DNA of 64,000 nucleotides from Lederbergia graminis (GCF_042655485.1 NZ_JBHSMC010000013.1:124001-188000), one strand, 5' to 3'; counted from the stretch's first letter, positions 8,331-17,465 are shown. Notes: generated by a model not told the origin, from the sequence alone. Numbers and translations are program-made.

Positions 8331-8390
8331 TTTATATTAGAATAATTTTCCCTATTAAATCTTTTTTATTTTTACCATAATATGTGGTAA
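8331..8390 (-). promoter_or_regulatory. manP promoter with palindromic ManR-type operator
   Basis: On the minus strand a weak -35 TTTAAT (8354-8359) and -10 TATAAA (8331-8336) are 17 bp apart. Just upstream, TTACCA and TGGTAA form a palindrome with a 7-bp spacer (8372-8390). A poor -35 with an upstream palindrome fits activation by the PRD regulator ManR. Confidence 0.55.
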
Positions 8391-8469
8391 TTATTTTTTA
8401 TTATGTTTATACCCTTATAACATAGGTGTACTCGTAAATTTTTAGCAAGAAACAAGCGGAAGAAGGCAC

Positions 8470-8500
8470 AAAAAAAGAGCGTTACTCGCTCTTTTTTTTC
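8470..8500. terminator. terminator overlapping the 3' end of manR
   Basis: GAGCG and CGCTC form a stem flanked by A7 and T8 runs. It overlaps the last codons and stop of manR, so the Lys-rich C-terminus is encoded within the hairpin. Confidence 0.82.
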
Positions 8501-10401
8501 AAGGTTTGTATAAAGCTCTTATAATCTTTGGATGCTGTTAATTGAAATACTAGCTTAGGTGATTCACTCAACGCTGCAATTGTACCCATGATTTTGCGAA
8601 TATCTTGATGATTCTTTTTTGATATCGCTAACAAGAATACAACGGAGACAAGTTCCTCTCCCCATTTGATTGGTTTTTTTAGAACTGCAGTAACAACAAC
8701 AGATTGTTTGATCATGGAAGGATCACCATGTGGGATAGCGATTCCTCCACCAATAGCAGTAGAAGACTTTCTCTCCCTGTTCACTGCACTATGTATGTAC
8801 TCTTTTGAGACATATCCTTTTTCATATAGGTGAGTTGCTAGCATTTCTACTATTTCATACCGGTGTTCCAGTTCAACTTGTAAAAAGACGGAATCCTCTT
8901 CTAGATAAGTGGACAGGACATACGGATCAAACCCTTTTTGATTATGTTCGTTCAACCTTTCAACAAATTGACTAAGTTTCTCCTTATCCTCTTTTCCAAA
9001 TAGTGGTGATATAACTAGTTGTGGGTTGTTAAGATTCTTTAGAGGTATAGTAGAAATAATAAAGTCAACTTGGGATTTTCTTAGAAAATCTTGCACCTCA
9101 CTCTTACCAATGCAAGCTACAATCGTAATTTCTTGATATCTTTGTTCAATCTTTGCTTGTAATAAACGGGATATTCCCGTGCCCAAATGACATACAATTA
9201 AAGCACTCTTCTTCTCCATCTTTTTCCGATCTAATCTCTCAATAGAGGCCTGAAAATGAAGAACTATATAGGCAGCTTCGTCTTCTGGAATCTCCAAATC
9301 AAAAGCTTGATTGATTTCTTCCAAAGCTAAAATAACCATGCTAAACATATATGGATACATTTTTTTAATATTTACTAGCAAAGGATTCGTTATTGGGAAA
9401 CCAAACTTAATACGGTTAATGACAGAGTACAAATGAACCTCTAAACCATTTAATAATATAGAATCATCGCTAAATGGAAATTGTGTGAGTACCTCCATCT
9501 TTTCCATGAGTCCATTTACTATTTTAGTAACATTTTTATCATAGACAGTCTGTAAGCCTTCTTCCATTCGCTTACTACTGATCAAATGCCAAGTAAAGTA
9601 CACATGCTCCTCTTCTGGAAAGGTCATTCCAAAAGCGGACTCCAAACGAGTAAAAAGCCACACTGTATATTGATACTCCTTGTACTCCCTCGCTTTGTTA
9701 ATCTCGAGTTCTTGCACAAAAACAGTTGCCCTTTGACGTGTTCGTTTTATCATCACTAGCGCATGAACTACCAAACTTGTGAAAGCTTCATCTGTAAAAG
9801 CAAATGAAAATTTCTCCTGCATATCCTCGAGTGCTTTTCGTACGGTTGAAATCTCATATGGCAAAAATAAATCCAGCACATAATTTTTTTCACTGTCTGA
9901 AGTAGGAATTAGCTGTGACAAATGGGCTAAAGCATTTCTTTTATGTAGTTCAGATCCCTGAAGTACCGTACCTAACCTTGGTTTTGACACAAGTTCAAGA
10001 TAATAATCTTTAAGCCATTCAGTAATTATCTCCATATCTTTTTTTATTGTAGCCTTAGGCACATAATAGTTATGAGCTAAATCCTGCAAAATGATGGGCT
10101 TATGACTTGTAAGAAGGACATAAGCAATCTCAAATACCCGCTCTTCACTTGATTTTGGTTCACTTGAAAGGAGTGAGTTAAAAATGGTAGAGCGATCTTC
10201 CTCACTTATTTCTAATGTAATCCCTACACCAGGCTTTCGTATTAAGTCAGCATTCGGATAATCCAGAAGAAACTCCTCTAGCTGATCTAAATCATTTCGT
10301 ACTGTTTTCTCCGAACAATCTAGTTCCTCTGATAATTGCTTTATTAGCAAATCTTCTTTAAGGAGCAACATTTTCAGTAACTCTCTTTGTCTATTATTCA
10401 T
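8482..10401 (-). CDS. manR: PRD-domain PTS-regulated transcriptional activator
   Basis: A 639-residue PTS-controlled activator. It has an N-terminal HTH (about 5-60, with ELDCSEKTVRNDLDQLEE), a second HTH region and two PRD domains (about 180-395). An EIIB-like domain follows (about 400-490, with VCHLGTGISRLLQAKIE, where Cys is the phospho-site), then a C-terminal EIIA-like domain with IGGGIAIPHGD. B. subtilis ManR has the same architecture (648 residues) and is controlled by phosphorylation from HPr and the mannose EII. It sits upstream of manP with its own terminator. Regulation of manPA through the palindrome at 8372-8390 is inferred. Confidence 0.92.
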   Translation of the reverse strand: MNNRQRELLKMLLLKEDLLIKQLSEELDCSEKTVRNDLDQLEEFLLDYPNADLIRKPGVGITLEISEEDRSTIFNSLLSSEPKSSEERVFEIAYVLLTSHKPIILQDLAHNYYVPKATIKKDMEIITEWLKDYYLELVSKPRLGTVLQGSELHKRNALAHLSQLIPTSDSEKNYVLDLFLPYEISTVRKALEDMQEKFSFAFTDEAFTSLVVHALVMIKRTRQRATVFVQELEINKAREYKEYQYTVWLFTRLESAFGMTFPEEEHVYFTWHLISSKRMEEGLQTVYDKNVTKIVNGLMEKMEVLTQFPFSDDSILLNGLEVHLYSVINRIKFGFPITNPLLVNIKKMYPYMFSMVILALEEINQAFDLEIPEDEAAYIVLHFQASIERLDRKKMEKKSALIVCHLGTGISRLLQAKIEQRYQEITIVACIGKSEVQDFLRKSQVDFIISTIPLKNLNNPQLVISPLFGKEDKEKLSQFVERLNEHNQKGFDPYVLSTYLEEDSVFLQVELEHRYEIVEMLATHLYEKGYVSKEYIHSAVNRERKSSTAIGGGIAIPHGDPSMIKQSVVVTAVLKKPIKWGEELVSVVFLLAISKKNHQDIRKIMGTIAALSESPKLVFQLTASKDYKSFIQTLKKKSE

Positions 10402-10558
10402 ACGTACACCTGCTTATTTAATCAACATCATACATTGAGTATATCCTTTATTCATCTGTTAAACAAACGTTCGAACATATGGTTGTGACTCTCGTAATAA
10501 AACAACAAATATCCATATACTAGCAACATCAAGCTATAGATGAGGAAAACAAAAAATG

Positions 10559-10573
10559 ATGTAATCATTACAT
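10559..10573. promoter_or_regulatory. perfect palindrome upstream of the alpha-galactosidase gene
   Basis: ATGTAAT and ATTACAT flank a single C, forming a perfect 7-1-7 palindrome 56 bp before the alpha-galactosidase ATG, in the 227-bp gap shared with divergent manR. It is a candidate operator; the cognate regulator is unknown. Nothing else definite is seen in 10402-10628. Confidence 0.45.
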
Positions 10574-10628
10574 AAACATAAACCAGTTTTTAAAAGAAAC
10601 TAGGATACTAGAAAGGATGATATGAAAC

Positions 10629-11795
10629 ATGGATAATTCAAGTTTACTTGGACTCAAACCAGCAATGGGTTGGAACTCTTGGAACACTTTTACGTGGGAT
10701 ATAAATGAGCAACTAATTAGAGATGTAGCAGACCGCTTTGTTTCAGAAGGGTATAAGGATGCCGGGTACGAATATATTGTTATCGATGACTGTTGGAGTT
10801 TAAAAGAAAGAGATGCTGAAGGAAATCTAGTACCAGATCCTAAGAAATTCCCAAGTGGGATGAAAGCATTGGCAAATTATATACATTCAAAGGGTTTAAA
10901 GTTCGGTATGTATTCTTGCGTTGGTACCCATACTTGCGCAGGCTTTCCTGGAAGTTTTGAACACGAATTCCAAGATGCACAATTATTTGCAGAATGGGGA
11001 GTAGATTATTTAAAATACGATTATTGCTTTAAGCCTCGCAATATTTCAGGGGAACTGCTGTACAAACGCATGAGTCTAGCCCTAAAAAATTGTGGAAGGG
11101 ATATTTTATTTTCCGCATGTAATTGGGGAGCAGACAATGTGTACGATTGGATTCGTGAATCTGGTGCACATATGTACAGATCCACAGGCGATATACAGGA
11201 TAACTGGGATTCGATAAAAAATATCGCTATTTCACAACTTGATAAAGGAAGTTATACAGGTTCCTTCTGTCATAATGATATGGACATGCTCGTTGTAGGT
11301 ATGTACGGAGGCAGCAATAATGACTTTATCGGAAGTAAAATTGGTGGCTGTAGCGACAATGAATATAAAACACATTTCTCATTATGGAGTATGATGGGAT
11401 CTCCGCTTATGATAGGTTGTGATATACGTAATGCAAATCAAGTAACGAAGGATATTTTGCTAAATCCTGAACTTATTGCAATCAATCAAGATACGGAAGG
11501 GCGAGGGGCTTATCGAATTAAACCTGAGCCACAATGGTTCCATTCAGATGATGTTTTCATGCTTGTAAAAGTTCTTACAGATGGCGACCTAGCTATAGGC
11601 TTCTTTAATCTGAGCGACACTCAAAGAGAGATTTCTTTATTATTCTGGGATCTCGGACTTCCGTCTGCAACAGGTTATTCACTAGAACTGTATGATTGCT
11701 GGGAGCATAAGGAACTCGGAACATTTAAAGAACGATTTTCTCCGGTCGTACCAGCACATGATTGTTTAGTTGTACGGGCAAAACTGGTTAAGTAA
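10629..11795 (+). CDS. alpha-galactosidase, glycoside hydrolase family 27
   Basis: A 388-residue GH27 retaining enzyme that releases terminal alpha-galactose, for example from melibiose, raffinose or galactomannan. The hallmark PAMGWNSWN is at residues 11-19 and VIDDCW at 51-56. The nucleophile Asp131 lies in YLKYDYC and the acid/base Asp188 in STGDIQDNW. There is no signal peptide, so it acts in the cytoplasm on an imported oligosaccharide. It is followed after one base by a small cysteine protein, and an AraC regulator lies convergently. No dedicated sugar transporter is adjacent, which is unusual. The start has a GAAAGGATG site. Confidence 0.93.
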   Translation: MDNSSLLGLKPAMGWNSWNTFTWDINEQLIRDVADRFVSEGYKDAGYEYIVIDDCWSLKERDAEGNLVPDPKKFPSGMKALANYIHSKGLKFGMYSCVGTHTCAGFPGSFEHEFQDAQLFAEWGVDYLKYDYCFKPRNISGELLYKRMSLALKNCGRDILFSACNWGADNVYDWIRESGAHMYRSTGDIQDNWDSIKNIAISQLDKGSYTGSFCHNDMDMLVVGMYGGSNNDFIGSKIGGCSDNEYKTHFSLWSMMGSPLMIGCDIRNANQVTKDILLNPELIAINQDTEGRGAYRIKPEPQWFHSDDVFMLVKVLTDGDLAIGFFNLSDTQREISLLFWDLGLPSATGYSLELYDCWEHKELGTFKERFSPVVPAHDCLVVRAKLVK

Positions 11796-11796
11796 C

Positions 11797-12006
11797 ATGA
11801 GTTTGAGTAGTAACAGGACGTGCCGGACATGTCGAGTTCCACTTCAGACAGATGATGTGGCCATTTATCTAAAGCTTGTCTCCAGAACGGCACAAGATTT
11901 TTTATGTATTGATTGTCTAGGAGAAAAACTAAACTGTGGTCGCGAACCAATTGAAAAACTAATTAAATACTATCGTGAATCTGGTATGTGTGTCTTATTC
12001 CGTTAA
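11797..12006 (+). CDS. small protein with two CxxC motifs, coupled to the alpha-galactosidase gene
   Basis: The ATG at 11797 lies one base after the alpha-galactosidase stop, giving 69 residues and suggesting translational coupling. It has two CxxC pairs (Cys9/Cys12 and Cys37/Cys40), plus Cys47 and Cys65, with helix-rich sequence between, as in a small zinc-binding protein. I recall similar short proteins (TCR..L..D..ALY.KL, FLC.DCL, ESG..LF) next to sugar genes in Firmicutes, but no function. Its TAA overlaps the stop of the convergent AraC gene within a TTAA palindrome. The ORF could open at a TTG at 11770, but that would sit inside the upstream gene. Confidence 0.8.
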   Translation: MSLSSNRTCRTCRVPLQTDDVAIYLKLVSRTAQDFLCIDCLGEKLNCGREPIEKLIKYYRESGMCVLFR

Positions 12007-12836
12007 ACTTGATTCGTATATAACGTCATATATTCGGTAGGAGTATGTGACGTTATTTTTTTAAAAACCTTTGAAAAATATAACTGATCTCGATAACCTA
12101 CAGAATAAGCAACTGATTTAATAGATAGGTCCGCTGACTTTAATAGTTCACAAGCCCGCTTAATTCTGTATTGAGTTAAATAAGCAGAAATAGACATTCC
12201 TGTTTCCCTTTTAAACAAGCGGAATAAATAGCTACGTTCTACCTTAGTTACATCCACAATGTCCGATACTTTTATCGTATCTCTCCAATAATTGTTATGG
12301 ATATAACCTTTCGCTTCTTCTACATAATCTGCTTGCTGAAATATATTTTCCTTTTGATAATACTCTAAATAATAGGAAATTAGTAAACGTAACTTGGCAT
12401 CACATCGAATCTTTTCAAATCTCCTATTAGTGGCGTTTACTCCAAAATTGAAATAAGGCATAAAATTCACATCGACTCCGGGCAAAACAGGGTTGCTGGG
12501 TTCAAGCTCTGTCTGAGCCAGTAGATGACCAGCTTCATCACCAGAAAACTCTACCCAAACATACTCCCACGGATCCTGCCCATCTGGATAATAGTATATT
12601 TCCATATGTGGATATATAAGAAAGCTTTCTCCAGCCTGTAGTGGAAAAATGCCCTGTCTTGTCTCTAAAAATCCCTTCCCGCTAATAATATAGTGCAAAG
12701 CAAAAATATCACGTACACCTGGTCCCCACTTATGCGTATTAGGAGGCTTATGGCCACTGCTAATAAAACTCAAATTATTATTAAAATGAGAATGACGAAG
12801 GGATTGTATGTCAATCTCATTATTTAGCTGCACCAT
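12003..12836 (-). CDS. AraC-family transcriptional regulator
   Basis: A 277-residue regulator with an N-terminal cupin-type sugar-sensing domain (about 20-150; VRDIFALHYIISGKG and the LQAGESFLIYPH turn are typical). A C-terminal double HTH of the AraC/XylS class (about 170-272) carries IADVT-like and SVGYRDQLYFSKVFKK helices. The architecture matches MsmR/RafR-type activators of alpha-galactoside genes. Convergent placement next to the GH27 gene suggests it controls it. GGAGGA lies 8 bp before the ATG. No terminator separates it from the small cysteine protein gene. Confidence 0.88.
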   Translation of the reverse strand: MVQLNNEIDIQSLRHSHFNNNLSFISSGHKPPNTHKWGPGVRDIFALHYIISGKGFLETRQGIFPLQAGESFLIYPHMEIYYYPDGQDPWEYVWVEFSGDEAGHLLAQTELEPSNPVLPGVDVNFMPYFNFGVNATNRRFEKIRCDAKLRLLISYYLEYYQKENIFQQADYVEEAKGYIHNNYWRDTIKVSDIVDVTKVERSYLFRLFKRETGMSISAYLTQYRIKRACELLKSADLSIKSVAYSVGYRDQLYFSKVFKKITSHTPTEYMTLYTNQV

Positions 12837-12965
12837 TCACGAGTTCCTCCATTTCTATCATTCTACTTATTAATTCATAAACTTTTCGTTAAACTATAAC
12901 AACCGCCTTATTTAATAACCATTGTCCAATCATTTCTCAATAAAAGAAAGCAGTATTTATGTAAA

Positions 12966-13538
12966 TTAATACAAACTTCCAATTTCAATATTTTCTGGTA
13001 CTTTATAAGGATTTTCTTTATTTATTCTGTCATAAAACATAATACCATTTAAATGATCAATTTCATGTTGAATAACAATAGATTGATACCCCTTAAATCT
13101 AAAAGTTTTTTCATTACCATCTATGTCATATGCTTTCACCTTGATTCGTTCATATCTCGGTACTAATCCATCGACTTGCCTATCAACCGAAAGACAACCT
13201 TCTCCTTCCGGTAAATAAATCATATTAATGGAGTGACTAATAATTTTTGGATTAATAAGCATGAACTGGCCTTCATTTTCCTCAAAAAGTGCTGCAAACA
13301 TCCTTTTATCAAGACCAATTTGATTTGCAGATAAGCCCACTCCAGCTCGAAGGTTATATTTCTTAGAAATAATCGGATCTCGACTGTTTTTTAAATATTG
13401 AAGCATACACTTCAATGCTTCTTTATCTTCAGTTGAAACAGGAAGGTTAACTGGATTTGTTTTCTTTCTTAATATATCAGAACCTTCCTTGATAATATCC
13501 TTCATTGTAATCATGTATTTTGAGTCAAACTTACTCAT
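12966..13538 (-). CDS. def: peptide deformylase, type II
   Basis: A 190-residue metalloprotease that removes the N-formyl group from nascent proteins. Motif 1 is GVGLSANQIG (Ser where most have Ala), motif 2 is EGCLS with the metal Cys, and motif 3 is HEIDHLNG with both metal His and the catalytic Glu. It resembles the accessory DefB/YkrB form rather than the fmt-linked copy. Family members often start at MITMKDII, which is residue 9 here, but the only ribosome site (GAGGTG) is before the upstream ATG. Its start overlaps the tail of a broken XRE reading frame. Confidence 0.93.
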   Translation of the reverse strand: MSKFDSKYMITMKDIIKEGSDILRKKTNPVNLPVSTEDKEALKCMLQYLKNSRDPIISKKYNLRAGVGLSANQIGLDKRMFAALFEENEGQFMLINPKIISHSINMIYLPEGEGCLSVDRQVDGLVPRYERIKVKAYDIDGNEKTFRFKGYQSIVIQHEIDHLNGIMFYDRINKENPYKVPENIEIGSLY

Positions 13539-13635
13539 ACAGAAACACCTCGTCTACTTCCTTGTTTAATACTTTTGCAATTATAAATGCTAATTCAAGT
13601 GTTGGATCATACTTATCATTTTCATACTTTTTATT
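13531..13635 (-). pseudogene. remnant of an XRE-family regulator
   Basis: In the minus strand immediately before the deformylase gene, an open frame reads NKKYENDKYDPTLELAFII and continues AKVLNKEVDEVFLYE before a stop. This matches the C-terminal half of small Xre/Cro-type regulators, which have GKYDPSLELAFKIAKVF and a VEEVF ending. An in-frame TAA upstream removes the rest, and no start or HTH is present. It overlaps the deformylase start by 8 bp. I infer a deletion joined the deformylase gene to the end of a regulator gene. Confidence 0.65.
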
Positions 13636-13661
13636 TTAAGACAAGACTAATGTAGTAGGAG

Positions 13662-14084
13662 TTATGATGAAAAATCCCAAGCTGGATTCCAGACGATTTC
13701 CCACAAATGTCCATCCGGGTCTTGGAAATATCCAGAATACCCACCCCAGAAAGTATCATGTGCTGGGACTGTAATGACAGCACCCGCTTCCCGTGCTTGT
13801 TCCATTACTTGATCAACCTCTTCTTTGCTCTCTACATTGTGCCCAATTGTAAAATCAGTTGGACTTTTTGGTGTCTGTTTGATACTCGTATCATGCGCAA
13901 TATCTTCACGTTTCCAAATAGCTAGCTTTAATCCCGATTGCAAATCAAAAAATGCAACAGCACCGTGCTCAAATTCTTGTCCTATAATTCCTTCTGTCGA
14001 TAATCCAAGTCCATCTCGATAAAATTTCAATGACCTCTCTAAGTCATCTACACCTATAGTAATTACTGAAATTCTTGGTTTCAT
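13662..14084 (-). CDS. VOC superfamily (glyoxalase-like) protein
   Basis: A 140-residue vicinal oxygen chelate protein. Paired beta-alpha-beta-beta-beta modules are visible. The first runs from ISVITIGVDDLERSLKFYRDGLGL. The second ends with GGYSGYFQDPDGHLWEIVWNP, where the Glu is a likely metal ligand. Family members include glyoxalases, dioxygenases and antibiotic-binding proteins, so the reaction cannot be assigned. Two ATG codons are in tandem; the second, 6 bp from AGGAGG, is preferred. It appears to be a single-gene unit. Nothing clear is seen in the 262-bp gap upstream. Confidence 0.86.
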   Translation of the reverse strand: MKPRISVITIGVDDLERSLKFYRDGLGLSTEGIIGQEFEHGAVAFFDLQSGLKLAIWKREDIAHDTSIKQTPKSPTDFTIGHNVESKEEVDQVMEQAREAGAVITVPAHDTFWGGYSGYFQDPDGHLWEIVWNPAWDFSS

Positions 14085-14346
14085 CATAAACCTCCTATCA
14101 AAATTTATCCTATATAATGTAATATCATGAGGTTGTTTTTTCCCTTTTATAAAAGAATATATAAATTCTCAATAAACTCCAACCCTTAAATGGTTAATTA
14201 TTCTCATCACGTAATTCCATATAAAGTATAACATTTCAATGCTTGTAATTTATCTCGTTCTTTACCTCAAGGTCCATATTGTTGGTGAAGGATACTAATG
14301 ATGAATACCAGGGAGGTAACTGAATCAATACTTACAGAAATTTCAT

Positions 14347-16359
14347 CTAATTTATAACCTCATTTAAAAACTTTCTAGCTGCAAAGAAATAGTAAATGGT
14401 TTGCAGGATTAAATATAAACCCCCTATTGATAGAAAGTTTATCATTAGAATCGGGTTAGACATAATACCACCGCTATCTTGAGCTATTGTAATGATATAA
14501 AGATAGCTTAATATGATTCCTATAATTGGTGCCAAAAAGAACAAAATCCTCAGTTCTTTTGTAACGATCTTTTTCACTTCTTTTTTTGTAATTCCTATCT
14601 TATATAATTTTCTATATTTTATTCTTTCCTGTTCAATATCCGTAAATAGATTCAAGTACACTAGAATAAACGTCGCAAAGAAAAATAAGATACTTAAAAA
14701 TGTGGATATAAAAAATAGTAACCCGCCATCTATTCTACTCGCATTGTATTCATTTATTTTGGAAACAGGCTCTAACAACTCCCTTTCTGAGTATGGAGAT
14801 AATTGCCCTAAGGGATACTCGTCCATTTTCGGAGTTAATTGATTTTTTGCATGTAATTTATTCTCTAATTCATTCACTGCATCAGCTGATTTTTTCCAGC
14901 CGGATATTTCTAACCAATGTACTTCTGCAGTGTAAACATCTAGCTTATTTCTTAACATCTCGTAATCTGCTTCGCTTACTAAAATAAAATCAGGATTATA
15001 ATAACGAAAACGATAATCAAATATCGGTTCTATCACTATATCCTGCAATGCTAACGATATGTTTTCCTCCCCATTATTAAAATTTAATCCCTCAGTATAA
15101 TCGCTATTTTCCTCTGAAGTAGTAGAACTAATCCAATAAATATATTTTCCTTCGCTAATATGAAGCTGCGTTTCTGAGACTTGATTAAAACTTTCTACTG
15201 ACATAAACGTATACCTGTACATAAAATTCCATTGGGGGTGAAATTCGAAGTAATCAAATGTTTCTAGTAGTTGATGCTCAAGGATTACATGATTGTTATT
15301 ATGAAATGTTTCAGAGAGTTCATCGAATGAGATGATATTTTTTGTTTCCGTTTGGACGAATGCTACATCGTATGGAAGTTCTTCCACTATATTTTCAGCA
15401 CTAGAGTAGAAGTTTAAGGTCATAGTGCTATAAAAAATAGTCACCATTGCCATTATGATAATAAGCATAAATGTCGATTTTAGTTGTTTAATTTTATAAT
15501 CAATGCTCGTTAAACTTAAGAGTCTACGATAATAGATACTCGGATACTTTTTCGTATACTTAAGTAAAAAACTAGCAAACCGGGAAACTGCCAAATATAA
15601 ACCTATGAAAAGACTAATTGTACATAATATAAAGAGTGTGCCTTCTCCCCACTCATATATATCTTTAAATATGGTCTGATCCAGGTAAAATTTCTTTTCA
15701 TACGTAAATATATATAGAATTGCCATCGAACATAAAATGATTCCGATTCCCAATACACCTAAAAATGGAGTTTTAACGGGCTTACTTTCAGATATGCGAT
15801 CCCACTTCATGATTTTCACAAGTTCAGAGCTCTTCATCATGAACAAGGATTTACTTATCGCAAAGATAAAAACAATAAGAAAGATTCCGATTGTATAAAA
15901 AAACATCTTCCAATGAAGATAAAAGGAAATATCCGTTATCCCCACACTGCTCATTAAAGTAAGAAAAAATAAGCGTGAAAATACAATTCCTGCTAAAAGT
16001 CCAGTAGCAATGGAGACAAGTGCAATCCCTATATTTTCTAGACATATTAATTTTATCAGGTCACGATTAGACATACCTAACGTCATAAATAGCCCAAATT
16101 CTTTTTTTCTTCTTTTAATAAAAATAGAGTGAGCATAGCTGATGAAGAATACTGTAAAAATGAGTAACGCTACCGTTGGAATCATTAGTAATTCGTTCAT
16201 CCCATGCTGTACTTGCGGATTATTCATAATGTTGTCGTTAAAAAAGAGAGTTGAAAACATAAAGAAAACCATGACAGTAAAGCTGTTGCATAAAAAATAA
16301 AAGATGTACTTCCGTTTATTTACCTTTGTCATTTTCCACACAAGTTGCTTAAATGTCAT
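14347..16359 (-). CDS. BceB-like ABC transporter permease
   Basis: A 670-residue FtsX/BceB-type permease. A first membrane segment (residues 20-40) and three more before residue 170 precede further spans. A large extracellular domain of about 200 residues (about 330-530) lies between later spans, and the C-terminal spans end near 660. This matches BceAB-type peptide-antibiotic detoxification modules. It overlaps its ATPase by 11 bp. BceAB systems normally sit beside a BceRS two-component system, but none is present here. The substrate is unknown; a role in antimicrobial-peptide resistance is a family inference. Confidence 0.88.
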   Translation of the reverse strand: MTFKQLVWKMTKVNKRKYIFYFLCNSFTVMVFFMFSTLFFNDNIMNNPQVQHGMNELLMIPTVALLIFTVFFISYAHSIFIKRRKKEFGLFMTLGMSNRDLIKLICLENIGIALVSIATGLLAGIVFSRLFFLTLMSSVGITDISFYLHWKMFFYTIGIFLIVFIFAISKSLFMMKSSELVKIMKWDRISESKPVKTPFLGVLGIGIILCSMAILYIFTYEKKFYLDQTIFKDIYEWGEGTLFILCTISLFIGLYLAVSRFASFLLKYTKKYPSIYYRRLLSLTSIDYKIKQLKSTFMLIIIMAMVTIFYSTMTLNFYSSAENIVEELPYDVAFVQTETKNIISFDELSETFHNNNHVILEHQLLETFDYFEFHPQWNFMYRYTFMSVESFNQVSETQLHISEGKYIYWISSTTSEENSDYTEGLNFNNGEENISLALQDIVIEPIFDYRFRYYNPDFILVSEADYEMLRNKLDVYTAEVHWLEISGWKKSADAVNELENKLHAKNQLTPKMDEYPLGQLSPYSERELLEPVSKINEYNASRIDGGLLFFISTFLSILFFFATFILVYLNLFTDIEQERIKYRKLYKIGITKKEVKKIVTKELRILFFLAPIIGIILSYLYIITIAQDSGGIMSNPILMINFLSIGGLYLILQTIYYFFAARKFLNEVIN

Positions 16360-17113
16360 AGCCTTCTCCCCCTAAAACAGCGAGACTATCCATAATTTGA
16401 TTAATAAATTCTTTCCTAGTTCCCTTCTTTTCAATATGCGAATGAATTCTACCATCTTTTATAAAGGTGACTTTATTACAATAACTTGCAGCAAACACAT
16501 CATGAGTAACAACTAAAATCGTTGTTTGAAATTCCGTTACTATTTTCTCAAAGCATTTTAGGATAGTAGCAGATGATTTAGAATCTAAATTTCCTGTTGG
16601 TTCATCCGCCAATATAATATCTGGTTCATTTACAAGTGCTCTACTTACTGCTACTCTTTGTTGCTGACCTCCAGATATTTGATAAGGATATTTATTAGCT
16701 ATATCATTAATCCCAAATAAGTTCATCATCTCCAGCGCCTTCTCTTCCATATAAAAAGCACTTTTTTTCTCTAAAATCATAGGTACCATAATATTTTCTT
16801 TAACAGTTAAGCTATCTAACAAATTAAACTCCTGAAATACAAAACCTAGCTGTCTTCTGCGAAATAGTGCCAGTTCATCACCGCTCATATTACTTATTTC
16901 TTTCCCAGAGATAATCACTTCACCTGAAGTAGGCTTGTCAATTCCACTTAATAAATTCAATAAGGTAGTTTTGCCACTTCCCGACGGGCCCATAATGGCA
17001 AGAAATTCTCCTTTATTCATGGAAAGACTGACATCTTCTAAAGCTCTCGTAGCACCTGCTTCTCCTTCATCTCCATATAGCTTCACTAAATCATTTGCTA
17101 GTAATATAGTAAT
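16349..17113 (-). CDS. BceA-like ABC transporter ATP-binding protein, apparent ATT start
   Basis: The ATPase has Walker A GPSGSGKTT, Q-loop FVFQEFN, signature ISGGQQQRV and Walker B IILADEPTGNLDS, as in MacB/BceA proteins. The first canonical in-frame start is a GTG at 17086, which has no ribosome site and removes the conserved N-terminal strand. Upstream in frame, an ATT at 17113 lies exactly 8 bases after AAGGAGG and adds the family-typical TILLANDLVKLYG. I therefore place the start there, giving 254 residues. It may be a genuine near-cognate start, a point mutation of ATG, or a sequencing error. Confidence 0.85.
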   Translation of the reverse strand: MTILLANDLVKLYGDEGEAGATRALEDVSLSMNKGEFLAIMGPSGSGKTTLLNLLSGIDKPTSGEVIISGKEISNMSGDELALFRRRQLGFVFQEFNLLDSLTVKENIMVPMILEKKSAFYMEEKALEMMNLFGINDIANKYPYQISGGQQQRVAVSRALVNEPDIILADEPTGNLDSKSSATILKCFEKIVTEFQTTILVVTHDVFAASYCNKVTFIKDGRIHSHIEKKGTRKEFINQIMDSLAVLGGEGYDI

Positions 17114-17267
17114 TGTTTACCCCTCCTTTAAGGATATTGTGAAAAATAGCTATATCCACCCATCTTATACGCTAAAAATACCTTACAATTTTGCAAGGCA
17201 TTCTACATGAAACTATGTTCCTTTTTACACATCTGTTTGATTGTTAACTAGTCGTACTGATTTTTCT

Positions 17268-17465
17268 ATTTAAGCTCTGTTAAGCTCTGTTGTTGATTTT
17301 CGCTCCTGTACACTCTCTTTCCGCGTGCACGGCCTCAGCTAGCTTGGCAAAGAAAACCGCTTTGCCATGTGGATCTTCGGCTCGTGCTGTTCCCGCAGGA
17401 GTCTCGTGTACATCCGCTACAATCAACTAAATTGTTAACAACAATGAACTTTAACAAAGCCTTTA
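17268..17465. repeat. dispersed intergenic repeat, copy A
   Basis: A GC-richer imperfect palindrome containing CCCGCAGGAGTCTCGTGTA on the right and CTTTCCGCG on the left. It is bounded by inverted ends (TTAAGCTCTGTT / AACAAAGCC) and inner GTTGATT / AATCAAC. Related copies lie near 21450, 28293, 52738 and 59098. It explains most of the 17130-17575 gap, where no gene is seen. Confidence 0.75.

Noticed and set aside
11675..11950. 91-codon minus-strand ORF
   Set aside because: Antisense to the alpha-galactosidase and the small cysteine protein, without codon or family support.
14301..14357. 18-codon plus-strand ORF with a GAAGGA site
   Set aside because: Too short, no recognisable family, and it overlaps the end of the BceB-like gene.
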